NCBI RefSeq assembly: GCF_007066085.1
Contig: NZ_CP041405.1
Coordinates: forward strand, 5,155,001-5,219,000
DNA: 64,000 nucleotides
Source: Paenibacillus thiaminolyticus
Lineage (GTDB): Bacteria; Bacillota; Bacilli; Paenibacillales; Paenibacillaceae
Reading direction: 5' to 3'
The notes beneath the pieces were generated by a model. It saw nothing but the letters and a program-made list of their open reading frames with translations, was not told the origin of the DNA and searched no databases. Positions 10,207 through 18,941 of this stretch are shown in pieces (position 1 is the stretch's first letter; every line of letters begins with the position of its first letter). A program made the position numbers and the translations under genes.

Positions 10207-11301
10207 ATGGAACCGAAAAAACAGACGAAAAATATGGTTGTGCGCTTGATGGGCGAGACGCTTCTCCTTTCCTTTGTCCTGTTTTTCGTCATTGTTTATT
10301 TAATGCAATCATATGGATATGTCAAACCGTTCGAAACCTGGCTGGCCGGCGTGAAATCGACGCTGTCTGTCTTAATCGTCGTAGCCATAATTGCGGCGAT
10401 TTTCGGCTTTTTCCAAGGTTTTCGCATGAAACGGCGGATTGAGCTGCTGCGCGAATCGATGCTGCTCTTGGAGAAGGGCAATCTGTCCCGGCCGATGCCG
10501 GACCTGGGAGACGACGAGATCGGCCAACTGGCCGATCAATTGGGCAGGGTGAGCAAGCGCTGGGAGGAACAGGTGACCTCCTTGCAGCGGTTATCCACGA
10601 ATAACGCCCAATTAGCCGAACAGGCCAGGATATCGGCCATTATGGAAGAGCGTCAACGCTTGGCGCGGGAGCTGCATGACGCCGTGAGCCAACAATTATT
10701 CGCGATCTCGATGACGGCTACGGCGGTGCGAAGGACGCTGGACAAAGATTTTGAGCGAGCGGAGAGCCAGGTGGAGCTTATCGAGGAAATGGCCTCGGTA
10801 GCCCAATCGGAAATGAGAGCGCTGCTGCTCCATCTCCGGCCGGTTCACCTGGAAGGCAAGGGCCTTACGCAAGGTGTCGCTGAACTGATTCGAGAGCTTG
10901 AAGCGAAGGTGCCCATTCAGATTCAATATGAGATGGACGAGCATATTACGCTGTTGAAGGGCGTCGAGAATCATTTATTCCGTATCGTGCAGGAAGCATT
11001 ATCGAATACGCTCCGCCATTCCAAGGCGACCCGCATGGAGATCAAGCTCCAGGACCGAGGCGATTATGTGCGTTTATTCATTCGCGATAATGGCGTCGGC
11101 TTCGAATGGGATGACAAAAAGCAAGCGAGCTACGGCTTGCGTACGATGCAGGAGCGAATCAATGAGATCGGGGGCTCGGTGCAATTCATTACGGCGCCGA
11201 ACAAAGGCACCCGCATTGAAATACGCGTTCCCGTCGTCAATGAAGAGAGCGGGCTGAAGGACGAAGAGGGCAGCGATGGCCCAGGAGGTGAGGATGCCTG
11301 A
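10207..11301 (+). CDS. liaS: sensor histidine kinase LiaS
   Basis: A 364-residue NarL-type sensor kinase. Two transmembrane helices (about 16-34 and 51-71) enclose only a short outer loop, typical of intramembrane-sensing kinases. HAMP follows (about 72-125), then the HisKA_3 dimerisation domain with H157 in ARELHDAV, and HATPase (N box EALSNTLRHS, G1 DNGVGF, G2 YGLRTMQERI). It would phosphorylate LiaR under envelope stress such as lipid II-binding antibiotics or daptomycin. AAAGGAGATG lies 12 bases before the ATG. liaR overlaps or abuts its end. Confidence 0.93.
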   Translation: MEPKKQTKNMVVRLMGETLLLSFVLFFVIVYLMQSYGYVKPFETWLAGVKSTLSVLIVVAIIAAIFGFFQGFRMKRRIELLRESMLLLEKGNLSRPMPDLGDDEIGQLADQLGRVSKRWEEQVTSLQRLSTNNAQLAEQARISAIMEERQRLARELHDAVSQQLFAISMTATAVRRTLDKDFERAESQVELIEEMASVAQSEMRALLLHLRPVHLEGKGLTQGVAELIRELEAKVPIQIQYEMDEHITLLKGVENHLFRIVQEALSNTLRHSKATRMEIKLQDRGDYVRLFIRDNGVGFEWDDKKQASYGLRTMQERINEIGGSVQFITAPNKGTRIEIRVPVVNEESGLKDEEGSDGPGGEDA

Positions 11302-11947
11302 TATGGACACAGATATCAAAGTATTGCTCGTAGATGACCATGAGATGGTGCGCATCGGATTGGCAGCCGTATTGAGCACCGAGGATGGCATCGAGGTCGT
11401 TGGCGAGGCAAGCAACGGCGAGGAAGGAATCCGCTTGGCACAAGAGTACAAGCCGGATGTCGTGCTGATGGATCTGGTTATGGAGGGGATGGACGGCATT
11501 GAGACGACGCGCAAGCTGCTGAGCCTGTATCCCGACTGCAAGGTCATTGTGCTGACCAGTTACTTGGATGACGAGAAAATGTACCCTGTCATTGAAGCGG
11601 GAGCGTTCAGCTATCTGCTCAAGACGTCACGTGCAACGGAAATTGCCGAGGCTATCCGTGCCGCCGCTCGGGGACAGTCCGTTCTCGAATCGCAGGTCGC
11701 CTCGAAAATGATGAACCGCTTCCGCCAGCCGAAGCCTACGCAAGCCGCCCATGAACAACTGACGGACCGGGAAATGGATGTACTGCGATTGCTTGCCCAA
11801 GGCAAGTCCAACCAAGATATCGCCGATGACCTGTTCATTGGAATCAAGACCGTGAAGTTCCACGTCACGAATATCCTTGCCAAGCTGGGCGTGGAGGATC
11901 GCACGCAAGCCGCCATTTACGCTTACAAGAACGGCCTGGCTGAATAA
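11294..11947 (+). CDS. liaR: response regulator LiaR
   Basis: A NarL/FixJ response regulator of about 217 residues. The receiver domain (DDHEMVR; phospho-Asp in VVLMD near residue 60; Thr/Ser in VLTS; K in LLKTS) is followed by a LuxR helix-turn-helix (LTDREMDVLRLLAQGKSNQDIADDL ... IKTVKFHV). It is the output partner of LiaS. AGGAGGTG at 11283-11290 supports the ATG at 11294 (8-base overlap with liaS) or the ATG at 11303. I chose 11294; the difference is three residues. A terminator follows at 11953. Confidence 0.93.
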   Translation: MPDMDTDIKVLLVDDHEMVRIGLAAVLSTEDGIEVVGEASNGEEGIRLAQEYKPDVVLMDLVMEGMDGIETTRKLLSLYPDCKVIVLTSYLDDEKMYPVIEAGAFSYLLKTSRATEIAEAIRAAARGQSVLESQVASKMMNRFRQPKPTQAAHEQLTDREMDVLRLLAQGKSNQDIADDLFIGIKTVKFHVTNILAKLGVEDRTQAAIYAYKNGLAE

Positions 11948-11952
11948 CGGAT

Positions 11953-11977
11953 GACCCGACCTTAAAGGCCGGGTTTT
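11953..11977 (+). terminator. terminator of the psp-lia operon
   Basis: GC-rich hairpin (CCCGACC/GGCCGGG) followed by seven T, six bases after the liaR stop. Confidence 0.9.
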
Positions 11978-12041
11978 TTTGTGCTCGCGGAAGGCCCAGG
12001 AGGGGGACAATAAGGAAACGCGAATGGAGTGTGATAAGTGG

Positions 12042-12069
12042 CAGAACCGGGTGACGATACCCGGTTCTG
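12042..12069. terminator. perfect 11-bp hairpin between convergent genes
   Basis: CAGAACCGGGT pairs perfectly with ACCCGGTTCTG around a six-base loop. It lies between the liaR end and the minus-strand gene ending at 12176, so it may terminate the latter. There is no T run. Confidence 0.45.
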
Positions 12070-12175
12070 TCTGCAGGAGGGGCGTGCAAGGAAGCAGCCG
12101 TTAGCCGTTATTGTGCTTCTGGCAACAACTCGATGGGGAGCGGCAGGAATTCGGGGAGGAGAAGCAGAATGAGTG

Positions 12176-12586
12176 TTACACGAGCAAAAGAAACAAGAGC
12201 GCGATAAGCGTCAGGTCGAGTTCTATCCGGCCGCGGCCATACAGGCCCGAGTGTGGGCCATGATGCGAAGCTGGAAAGGCTCCCTTGGGTTGAAGGGAGG
12301 TCACCCTGCCCTTCTTCCCGCTGCATGGCTTGCATGGGCGCTTGACGGGCTTGCAAGGCCGCTTGACCGGTTTGACCCGCCGCTTGTGCGGCTTTTTCTT
12401 GGGCTCGCATTCTTCCTCAACAATCGGAATTACCTCTTCGGGAACTTCTTCTTCGTTCAGAATGATTTTGCCGTCCCGGCAGTGGCTGAGACGGCCAATG
12501 AACTGGCGGCCATCATGGGTAACGGCACACACGGTCCGCCCGCAATGCGATCGGATGACTTCTTCATCCAATGGAATAGGAATCAC
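12176..12586 (-). CDS. unrecognised small basic protein, possible coat-associated
   Basis: A 136-residue protein I do not recognise by family name. Residues about 14-45 (GRTVCAVTHDGRQFIGRL ... GKIILNEE) have the beta pattern of an Sm-like barrel. Residues about 60-92 are a Lys/Arg/Pro/Cys repeat (KPVKRPCKPVKRPCKPC). The protein ends in GRIELDLTLIALLFLLLV, a hydrophobic tail seen in small Bacillales spore-associated proteins. The GTG start at 12586 is preceded by AAGGAGG with 8-base spacing, so translation is credible. A role in the spore envelope is only a guess. Confidence 0.6.
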   Translation of the reverse strand: MIPIPLDEEVIRSHCGRTVCAVTHDGRQFIGRLSHCRDGKIILNEEEVPEEVIPIVEEECEPKKKPHKRRVKPVKRPCKPVKRPCKPCSGKKGRVTSLQPKGAFPASHHGPHSGLYGRGRIELDLTLIALLFLLLV

Positions 12587-12652
12587 GTTACATACCTCCT
12601 TCTATAGCGGGAATGTTCTGTCATCAGTCTATTCATTGGAGGATATTGGCGC

Positions 12653-12733
12653 ATGGACATTGACCTAGGAGAGAAGCGCCTAATTTTGCAGCATGGAATG
12701 TGCTCCCTATCGGTGAATCAATTATCCATATGA
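12653..12733 (+). CDS. possible 26-residue leader peptide
   Basis: A short ATG frame (MDIDLGEKRLILQHGM...) with GGAGGAT about 9 bases upstream, ending 17 bases before the next gene. No homologue is recognised. It may be chance. Confidence 0.2.
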   Translation: MDIDLGEKRLILQHGMCSLSVNQLSI

Positions 12734-12750
12734 ATATGGAGGCGGTTACG

Positions 12751-13527
12751 GTGAGACTGGTTCGCAGAACGAAGACTCCGGTCATTGGATTGCTTCTGTT
12801 GGCGTTGTGCGGCGCTGTCGCAGCCGCCTGGAGCAGCGATGCCTGGAAGCCGGCCCCATCCGCGATTGCGCCGGCATCGTCAGAGGTGGCGAAGCGGCTG
12901 CAAATGTTGTGGGTGCTGGCAGAATTGAGCGGAGAGCGGAAGTTCAGCTCCGCGATAACGGTTCAGGGCAGCTTTCTCGCTGAAGAAGGACTGGCGGCCG
13001 AAGTAGACCGCTGGCGGCGGGAAGCAGGCATCATGAGCACTCTCGACCCTAGGCAGGAACGGGGAAGGAAAGTGTATCGCGGGACGTATAATACGGCACC
13101 CTATCAAGGGGATGTGCTGTTGTTCCAGGAGAACGACGGGCGGATTTATTATACGGTCAAATTGTCGGCGGAAGCGAAAGGAGGCATGGCCCGTACGGCG
13201 GAAGAAGCGGAGCGGCTGCTGCGCCAGCTTGGGGAAGCGAAGATTGGGGCCGATTGGAACGCGACCGTCCGTGCGGCAACAGGGGCTTCCTTGACCGACG
13301 GCTTCGCAGCAGCGGAGAAGGCATTGGCGGAGTGGGGAACGGCCGTACCGCTCGACCGGTATGAAGATGACCGCACGATCAGCGTGACGTATGAGACGGA
13401 CTATATGGGGGCCGGCGTCGCCATGAAGGGGCGGCAGGCCAATCTGCAGGTTGCGGCCCATGAGGATCGGGAACGTGGAGAGACACGGTTGTCTTTTGGC
13501 ACGCCGCTTATCGCGGGGGAGTATTGA
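12751..13527 (+). CDS. YwmB-like exported protein
   Basis: A 258-residue protein with an N-terminal signal or anchor helix (about 8-27, PVIGLLLLALCGAVAAAW). The rest is an exported domain of alternating helices and strands. Overall layout and length (signal, then FSSAITVQGSF ... WRREAG ... YRGTYNT ... LSFGTPLI) recall the YwmB/DUF1779 family, whose biochemical role is unknown. The GTG at 12751 is chosen because GGAGG lies 7 bases upstream; ATG codons further up (12700, 12730) have no binding site. It is a single gene between a minus-strand gene and zwf. Confidence 0.6.
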   Translation: MRLVRRTKTPVIGLLLLALCGAVAAAWSSDAWKPAPSAIAPASSEVAKRLQMLWVLAELSGERKFSSAITVQGSFLAEEGLAAEVDRWRREAGIMSTLDPRQERGRKVYRGTYNTAPYQGDVLLFQENDGRIYYTVKLSAEAKGGMARTAEEAERLLRQLGEAKIGADWNATVRAATGASLTDGFAAAEKALAEWGTAVPLDRYEDDRTISVTYETDYMGAGVAMKGRQANLQVAAHEDRERGETRLSFGTPLIAGEY

Positions 13528-13569
13528 TTCGACCTTTTTCGCTAACCCGTGGCGTCAATCTGACAAGTA

Positions 13570-13603
13570 TGCTAAAATGTCATCACATTCGAAATGTGTG
13601 ATG
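13570..13603 (+). promoter_or_regulatory. zwf extended -10 promoter with downstream dyad
   Basis: TG-C-TAAAAT (13570-13578) is an extended -10 box. Directly after it, about where transcription starts, is the inverted repeat CATCACA ... TGTGATG (13581-13603), which could be an operator or a 5' mRNA hairpin. Confidence 0.45.
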
Positions 13604-13640
13604 TCAAGTCTATAACAGAGTGTAAGGATGATGGAGAGAG

Positions 13641-15185
13641 ATGACTGTGATGCATAACCAAGAATCCCAACTGGCTGAAGGCGCCGTCTTTTTTATATTC
13701 GGCGCGACCGGTGATTTGGCACGCCGCAAATTGTTTCCTGCCATTTACAGCTTATATCACGAAGGCAAATTAGGTGAGCGGTTTGCTGTCATCGGCTTGG
13801 CCCGCCGTGGACGTACGAATGATGAGTTTCGCGATGATGTGCGCGCGTCCATTGAAGAATTTTGTCGTTATCCGATTCCAAATGATGAAGTTTGGAGCCG
13901 CTTTGCGCAGCATTTCGAATACAAACCGCTTGACATCAACAATGTGGAGCGCTTCAAGGAATTACGGATACAGACCGAGCATATTGAACGGGAATTCAAT
14001 ATCCCGGGCAACCGCCTGTTCTACTTGGCGCTGGCGCCTGAACTGTTCGGCAGCGTCTCATTGAACCTGCGCGACGGCGGAATGCTCGACAGCGAAGGCT
14101 GGCATCGACTGGTCATTGAGAAGCCGTTCGGCTATGATTTGCCGTCGGCTCAGAAATTGAACGAAGAATTGAGCCATGTGTTCAAGGAAGAAGAGATCTA
14201 CCGCATCGATCACTATTTGGGCAAAGAGATGGTCCAGAACATTGAAGTGATTCGATTCGCGAATGCCTTCTTTGAGCCATTGTGGAACAATAAGCACATC
14301 GCCAATATCCAGATTTCGCTGGCCGAGACGGTCGGCGTCGAAGAGCGCGGCGGCTATTACGATCATGCTGGAGCGCTGCGCGATATGGCCCAGAACCATA
14401 TGCTGCAAATGCTGACGATGATCGCGATGGAAGCGCCTAGCCGGCTCCATCCGGAAGATATTCGCGATGAGAAGGTGAAGGTGCTTCGCTCTCTGCGCCA
14501 ATTCGAGAATGCCGACGACGTGATGCGCAATGTCGTGCGCGGCCAATATGCGGCCGGCGCGTTGAACGGCAAGCCGCTGCCGGCGTACCGGGAAGAAGAG
14601 AAAGTGAACCCTGCTTCCGTCACGGAAACGTACTTCGCGGCCCGTCTCTATGTGGACAACTTCCGCTGGGCAGGCGTTCCCTTCTATATTCGCACCGGGA
14701 AGCGGCTTCCGGTCAAAACGACCGAGGTCGTCGTGGAGTTCAAGAACATGCCGACGAACGTCTATCTGTCGCAAAAGCATAAGCTGGAACCGAATCTGCT
14801 CGTCATTCGGGTGAACCCGATGGAAGGCATTTATGTCAAGATCAATGGCAAGAAGCCGGGAGCCGACGCCAGCGTGCAGCCGCTCGCGATGGATTTCTGC
14901 CAGAGCTGCATGGTCGGCATCAATACGCCGGAAGCCTATGAACGGCTTATCTTCGACGCGGCGCGCGGCGACTCCACTTATTTCACCCGGTGGGATGAAG
15001 TGGCATCGGCCTGGTCGTTCGTCGACAAGATCGCCGGAGCCTGGAAGGCATCCAGCGAAGACCTGCATCTGTATCCGGCAGGGTCTTGGGGACCGGAGCA
15101 AGCCGACAAGCTGTTGGCCGAAGACGGCTTCCAGTGGTGGCCGGTGAATGGACAAGAGGAAAGCCAGGTCATATGGAATAAGTAA
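13641..15185 (+). CDS. zwf: glucose-6-phosphate 1-dehydrogenase
   Basis: A 514-residue enzyme that oxidises glucose 6-phosphate to 6-phosphogluconolactone, making NADPH for the oxidative pentose phosphate pathway. The dinucleotide-binding motif GATGDLARRK is at about 21-30. The substrate-binding and catalytic motif RIDHYLGKEMVQN is at about 190, with HLGKE-type Lys and His present. Length is normal for the family. GATGGAGAG precedes the ATG. It is a single-gene unit with its own promoter and a strong terminator (15204-15233). Confidence 0.97.
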   Translation: MTVMHNQESQLAEGAVFFIFGATGDLARRKLFPAIYSLYHEGKLGERFAVIGLARRGRTNDEFRDDVRASIEEFCRYPIPNDEVWSRFAQHFEYKPLDINNVERFKELRIQTEHIEREFNIPGNRLFYLALAPELFGSVSLNLRDGGMLDSEGWHRLVIEKPFGYDLPSAQKLNEELSHVFKEEEIYRIDHYLGKEMVQNIEVIRFANAFFEPLWNNKHIANIQISLAETVGVEERGGYYDHAGALRDMAQNHMLQMLTMIAMEAPSRLHPEDIRDEKVKVLRSLRQFENADDVMRNVVRGQYAAGALNGKPLPAYREEEKVNPASVTETYFAARLYVDNFRWAGVPFYIRTGKRLPVKTTEVVVEFKNMPTNVYLSQKHKLEPNLLVIRVNPMEGIYVKINGKKPGADASVQPLAMDFCQSCMVGINTPEAYERLIFDAARGDSTYFTRWDEVASAWSFVDKIAGAWKASSEDLHLYPAGSWGPEQADKLLAEDGFQWWPVNGQEESQVIWNK

Positions 15186-15203
15186 ATCAACAATAAGAGA
15201 AGG

Positions 15204-15233
15204 CTGTGCTCCCGACGGGAGCACAGTTTTTTT
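15204..15233 (+). terminator. zwf terminator
   Basis: Perfect 10-bp stem (CTGTGCTCCC/GGGAGCACAG) followed by seven T. Confidence 0.95.
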
Positions 15234-15320
15234 AGGCCAAAGCGGGTTGAGTCGTTCATAGCTTTTCCAGATTACTAGATTAAAATATAATATTCCTATA
15301 AATTCACTCGGAAAAAAAGA

Positions 15321-15348
15321 TTGTGTTCTATCAAAAGATAGTTATACT
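15321..15348 (+). promoter_or_regulatory. promoter of the opp operon
   Basis: TTGTGT (15321-15326) and TATACT (15343-15348) with 16-base spacing in a locally AT-rich stretch, 42 bases before the oppA start. Confidence 0.6.
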
Positions 15349-15389
15349 ATAAAATATAAAGTGTGTTACAATTTTCGGGGGGAATCGAC

Positions 15390-16982
15390 ATGAAACGCAA
15401 CAAGTTATGGCTCGCACTCTTATTATCTTTAGTCGTTGCGGTGGTCAGCGCCTGCGGTGGCAGCCAGACGCCGGCTCCAGATACGGCTTCCGGCACCGAT
15501 ACGGGAGGAGAGCCGAAGAGCGGCGGCAGCATCATTATCGCGGTTCAGGATGATCCGCGAGTGATGAATCCTGTCTATGCCGGGGACCGGGTAACATTGA
15601 CCATTAACCAATCGTTGTTCGCTCCTTTATATCATATCGATAACGGCGAGAAGAAATTCGTCCTGGCCGAAAGCTTGACTCCTTCGGAGGACTCGCTGAC
15701 GTATACGCTGAAGCTGCGCGAAGGCTTGCAATGGCATGACGGGCAGCCACTGACGGCGGACGATGTCGTCTTTACGATGAACAGCATTTTGGATGAGAAG
15801 CAGCACAGCTCGGATCGGGCTAACTATGTATTCAATGGCAAGCCGCTGACGGCGAAAAAAGTGGATGATCTGACGGTGGAATTCGTGCTTCCGCAGCAAT
15901 CGGCTTCGTTCGAAGGTGTACTGGCCAATTTCAAGCCAATTCCGAAGCATGTGTTCGAGGGTGAAGCGGATCTGGAGAAGAGCAGCAAGAACGACCAACC
16001 TATCGGATCGGGTCCGTTCAAATTTAAGGAATACCGCGCAGGTGAATATGTGACGCTGGAGCGGTTCGACGATTATTTTGCCGGCAAGGCGTATCTGGAT
16101 TCGGTAACCTACCGCGTGGCGAAGGATTCGAACTCCGCCAACCTGGCCCTTCAGAACGGCGAGCTGCAAATGCGCATGATCGACTCCGTTGACTATGCCA
16201 AGCTCGACAACACCGGCAAATTCAATCTGGTGACGTATCCGGAAGGACGCCTTATCTATATGGTGTTCAACCAGAACGTCGATGTGATGAAGAAGAAGGA
16301 AGTGCGCCAAGCTATTGCGTACGCCTTGAATAAGGAAGAAATGATTACGGCAGCCTTCGGCTCGACGGAATTCGCGGAACCGGCCGCTTCGATCTTCACG
16401 CCGGACACGCTGTATCAGACGACGGATGTCGCCACCTACGATTACAATGTGGAGAAAGCGAAGGAGCTGCTCCAGCAAGCTGGCGTCAGCAACCTGAAGC
16501 TGCGTCTCGCGTATGTGAACTCGAACAAGCCACAGACCAGCAAAGCGCTGTATATTCAGCAGCAGTTGAAGGAAGTCGGCATCGACGTGGAACTGATGGC
16601 GCTCGATATCGCGGCTTTCGGCAATATGTCGCTCGACATGAACAACACGAGCTATGATATTTCGTTCGGCGGCTATATTATGGGCTACGAGCCGGATGCA
16701 TACAAATCGCTCTATATGAGCGATGCGGCTTACAACTATGCTCATTATAAAAATTCGGACTTCGATGCGCTGTGGAACCAAGCGGCCGTCGAAATGGACA
16801 AAACGAAGCGCGGCGAGCTGTACAAGCAGATCCAGCAAACTGTCGCAGACGAGATGACCGTGTACCCAATCGCGTACGGTAAAGCGATCGTGGCGGTAGA
16901 CAAGCGCTACGGCGGGTTGGAAGAAGCCATTCCGAAGCCGGTTGTTATGTTCGAGGATTTGTCCAAAATTTATGTGAAGTAA
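15390..16982 (+). CDS. oppA: oligopeptide-binding lipoprotein (OppA/SBP family 5)
   Basis: A 530-residue substrate-binding lipoprotein for an oligopeptide ABC importer. The signal peptide MKRNKLWLALLLSLVVAVVS ends in a lipobox (VSAC) with the lipidated Cys at residue 21, then a Ser/Thr/Gly-rich linker and the family 5 fold (ITINQSLFAPL-like region, LTYTLKLREGLQWHDGQPLTADDV). GGGGGG lies a few bases before the ATG. First gene of oppABCDF. A 12-bp hairpin separates it from oppB and probably protects its message, giving excess binding protein. Substrate (peptide, nickel or heme) cannot be fixed from sequence. Confidence 0.92.
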   Translation: MKRNKLWLALLLSLVVAVVSACGGSQTPAPDTASGTDTGGEPKSGGSIIIAVQDDPRVMNPVYAGDRVTLTINQSLFAPLYHIDNGEKKFVLAESLTPSEDSLTYTLKLREGLQWHDGQPLTADDVVFTMNSILDEKQHSSDRANYVFNGKPLTAKKVDDLTVEFVLPQQSASFEGVLANFKPIPKHVFEGEADLEKSSKNDQPIGSGPFKFKEYRAGEYVTLERFDDYFAGKAYLDSVTYRVAKDSNSANLALQNGELQMRMIDSVDYAKLDNTGKFNLVTYPEGRLIYMVFNQNVDVMKKKEVRQAIAYALNKEEMITAAFGSTEFAEPAASIFTPDTLYQTTDVATYDYNVEKAKELLQQAGVSNLKLRLAYVNSNKPQTSKALYIQQQLKEVGIDVELMALDIAAFGNMSLDMNNTSYDISFGGYIMGYEPDAYKSLYMSDAAYNYAHYKNSDFDALWNQAAVEMDKTKRGELYKQIQQTVADEMTVYPIAYGKAIVAVDKRYGGLEEAIPKPVVMFEDLSKIYVK

Positions 16983-17035
16983 TCTCTCGGAACCGATCAT
17001 CATAAGGTAGCGGGAATTGAATCGAGAATTCGCGG

Positions 17036-17063
17036 GCGCTTGAAACGTTATCGTTTCAAGCGC
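17036..17063 (+). promoter_or_regulatory. intercistronic hairpin between oppA and oppB
   Basis: Perfect 12-bp inverted repeat around a TTAT loop, ending six bases before the oppB ribosome binding site. Such hairpins set the binding-protein to permease ratio by stabilising the upstream message or causing partial termination. Confidence 0.75.
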
Positions 17064-17082
17064 TCTTTCGGAGGGAACCTGT

Positions 17083-18033
17083 GTGCAGAAATATATCGTG
17101 CGACGCGTTCTTCAAGCCATACCGCTATTATTCTTCATTTCTATCGTGTCGTTCGCGCTGATTAAGCTGGCTCCGGGAGATCCGGTCAATTCGTTCGTGA
17201 CGCCCGATATGAACAAGGAAGACGTGGAACGGATAAGGGAAAGTCTCGGCTTGAACCTTCCGGTCTATATGCAATATTGGATCTGGCTGAAAAATGTGTT
17301 CATGGGCAATCTAGGCTACTCCCTGACCAGTCACCGGCCTGTGCTGACGCTGATTGTGGAGCGTCTTCCGGCCACGATTGGCTTAATGGGGGCGGCTCTC
17401 TTGTTGTCTTTGCTTATCTCCGTGCCGCTTAGCATGTACGCGGCTTCCCGGAAAAACCGCCCGGTCGATCGTGCGCTCGGGCTTGTATCGTATATCGGAA
17501 TCTCGATCCCGAGCTTCTGGTTCGGGATCATGCTGATCTATTTGTTCGCCGTCCAGCTCAATTGGCTGCCGAGTATGGGAATGCGGACCATCGGCGTCGA
17601 CTCGGTGTGGGATGTGCTGAAGCATGGCATCCTGCCGTGCACCGTGCTCTGCTTCATGAACGTCTCCGTCTATATGCGCTATGTCCGATCGAATACGATC
17701 TCGCAGCTGGAAGAGGATTATGTGCAGATTCAATATGCCTACGGCTCGACGCGAGGCACGGTCCTGCGGCGCCATGTGCTCAAGAACGTGCTGCTCCCGA
17801 TTATTACGATTCTCGGGATGTCCTTCCCGGAATTGATCGCCGGGGCGTTCATCACTGAGTCGGTATTTTCCTGGCCTGGCATGGGATCGCTCGGAATTAC
17901 CGCCGTGTTCGCCTTGGATTATCCCGTCATTATGGGGATAACGATGTTCTCGTCGGTCATGCTCGTGATCGGGAATCTGGCCGCGGACGTTCTGTATGGC
18001 GTAGTCGATCCGCGCATTAAGACGATGAGGTGA
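17083..18033 (+). CDS. oppB: oligopeptide ABC transporter permease OppB
   Basis: A 316-residue inner-membrane permease. It has the N-terminal TM helix and DPP/OPP signature (LAPGDPVNSF), about six TM helices, and the EAA-type coupling loop near residues 215-235 (YVQIQYAYGSTRGTVLRRHVLKN). It pairs with OppC to form the channel. The GTG start is preceded by GGAGGG. The stop overlaps the ribosome binding site of oppC, which suggests coupled translation. Confidence 0.93.
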   Translation: MQKYIVRRVLQAIPLLFFISIVSFALIKLAPGDPVNSFVTPDMNKEDVERIRESLGLNLPVYMQYWIWLKNVFMGNLGYSLTSHRPVLTLIVERLPATIGLMGAALLLSLLISVPLSMYAASRKNRPVDRALGLVSYIGISIPSFWFGIMLIYLFAVQLNWLPSMGMRTIGVDSVWDVLKHGILPCTVLCFMNVSVYMRYVRSNTISQLEEDYVQIQYAYGSTRGTVLRRHVLKNVLLPIITILGMSFPELIAGAFITESVFSWPGMGSLGITAVFALDYPVIMGITMFSSVMLVIGNLAADVLYGVVDPRIKTMR

Positions 18034-18038
18034 TTGTG

Positions 18039-18884
18039 ATGAACCGAATGAAATGGCGTAACGTACTTACCCAAGTGAAAGAGCAAAAGGCCGCCATTGC
18101 CGCGATCATTCTCCTTGCCGTCTTTGCACTCGCCGCGATCTTCGCCTTCCTTGTGCCGTACGACCCGAACAAGATCGTCGTGACGGAGCGGCTGCTGCCG
18201 CCCAGCGCCGCGCACTGGTTCGGAACGGATGATTACGGCCGCGATTATTTGGCGCGGGCGCTCTACGGCGGACGCGTCTCGCTCAGCGTGGGCTTCCTGG
18301 CGATGGCGATCGCTGTTATCGTCGGCACCGCCGTCGGTACGGTGAGCGGTTATTTTGGCGGCTGGATCGATAATGTGCTGATGCGGATGGTCGACATTTT
18401 GATGTCGATTCCGTCTTTTTTCTTAATGCTGATTCTTAACGCGTATCTCAAGCCGGGCATTACGACGATTATTCTCATTATCGGCATGCTCAGCTGGATG
18501 AATATCGCCCGGATCGTGCGGGCGGAGACGCTGTCGGTCAAGGAGCGGGAATATGTGCTCTATGCCCGGGTATCGGGACAGAATACGCTCGCTATTATTT
18601 TGAAGCATATTGTGCCCAATATTATGTCTACGATTATCGTGGCCGCGACGATTAACATCGCCTCGGCGATCTTGATGGAATCTTCGCTCAGCTTCCTCGG
18701 CCTGGGCATCCAGCAGCCGAATTCGTCCTGGGGCAGCATGCTGAACAATGCGCAAGGATTTATCGGAGAAGCGCCTTATCTGGCCTTGTTCCCGGGCTTG
18801 TTCATCTTGCTGACGGTCCTCTCCTTCAACGTGCTGGGCGATGTGTTCCGCGTCGCATTCGAGCCGAAGGCGAACAAGAGGTAA
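18039..18884 (+). CDS. oppC: oligopeptide ABC transporter permease OppC
   Basis: A 281-residue permease with an N-terminal TM, the conserved HWFGTDDYGRDYLARALYG segment before the transport domain, about five further TM helices and an EAA loop (YVLYARVSGQNTLAIILKHIVPN). The ATG at 18039 is six bases after GAGGTGA; an upstream GTG at 18030 overlaps that site. It partners OppB. Confidence 0.93.
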   Translation: MNRMKWRNVLTQVKEQKAAIAAIILLAVFALAAIFAFLVPYDPNKIVVTERLLPPSAAHWFGTDDYGRDYLARALYGGRVSLSVGFLAMAIAVIVGTAVGTVSGYFGGWIDNVLMRMVDILMSIPSFFLMLILNAYLKPGITTIILIIGMLSWMNIARIVRAETLSVKEREYVLYARVSGQNTLAIILKHIVPNIMSTIIVAATINIASAILMESSLSFLGLGIQQPNSSWGSMLNNAQGFIGEAPYLALFPGLFILLTVLSFNVLGDVFRVAFEPKANKR

Positions 18885-18941
18885 TGATGGAAGACAGATG
18901 GAGAAGGGCTATGGAATTCACAGAGAACGGGAGTGGGACCA

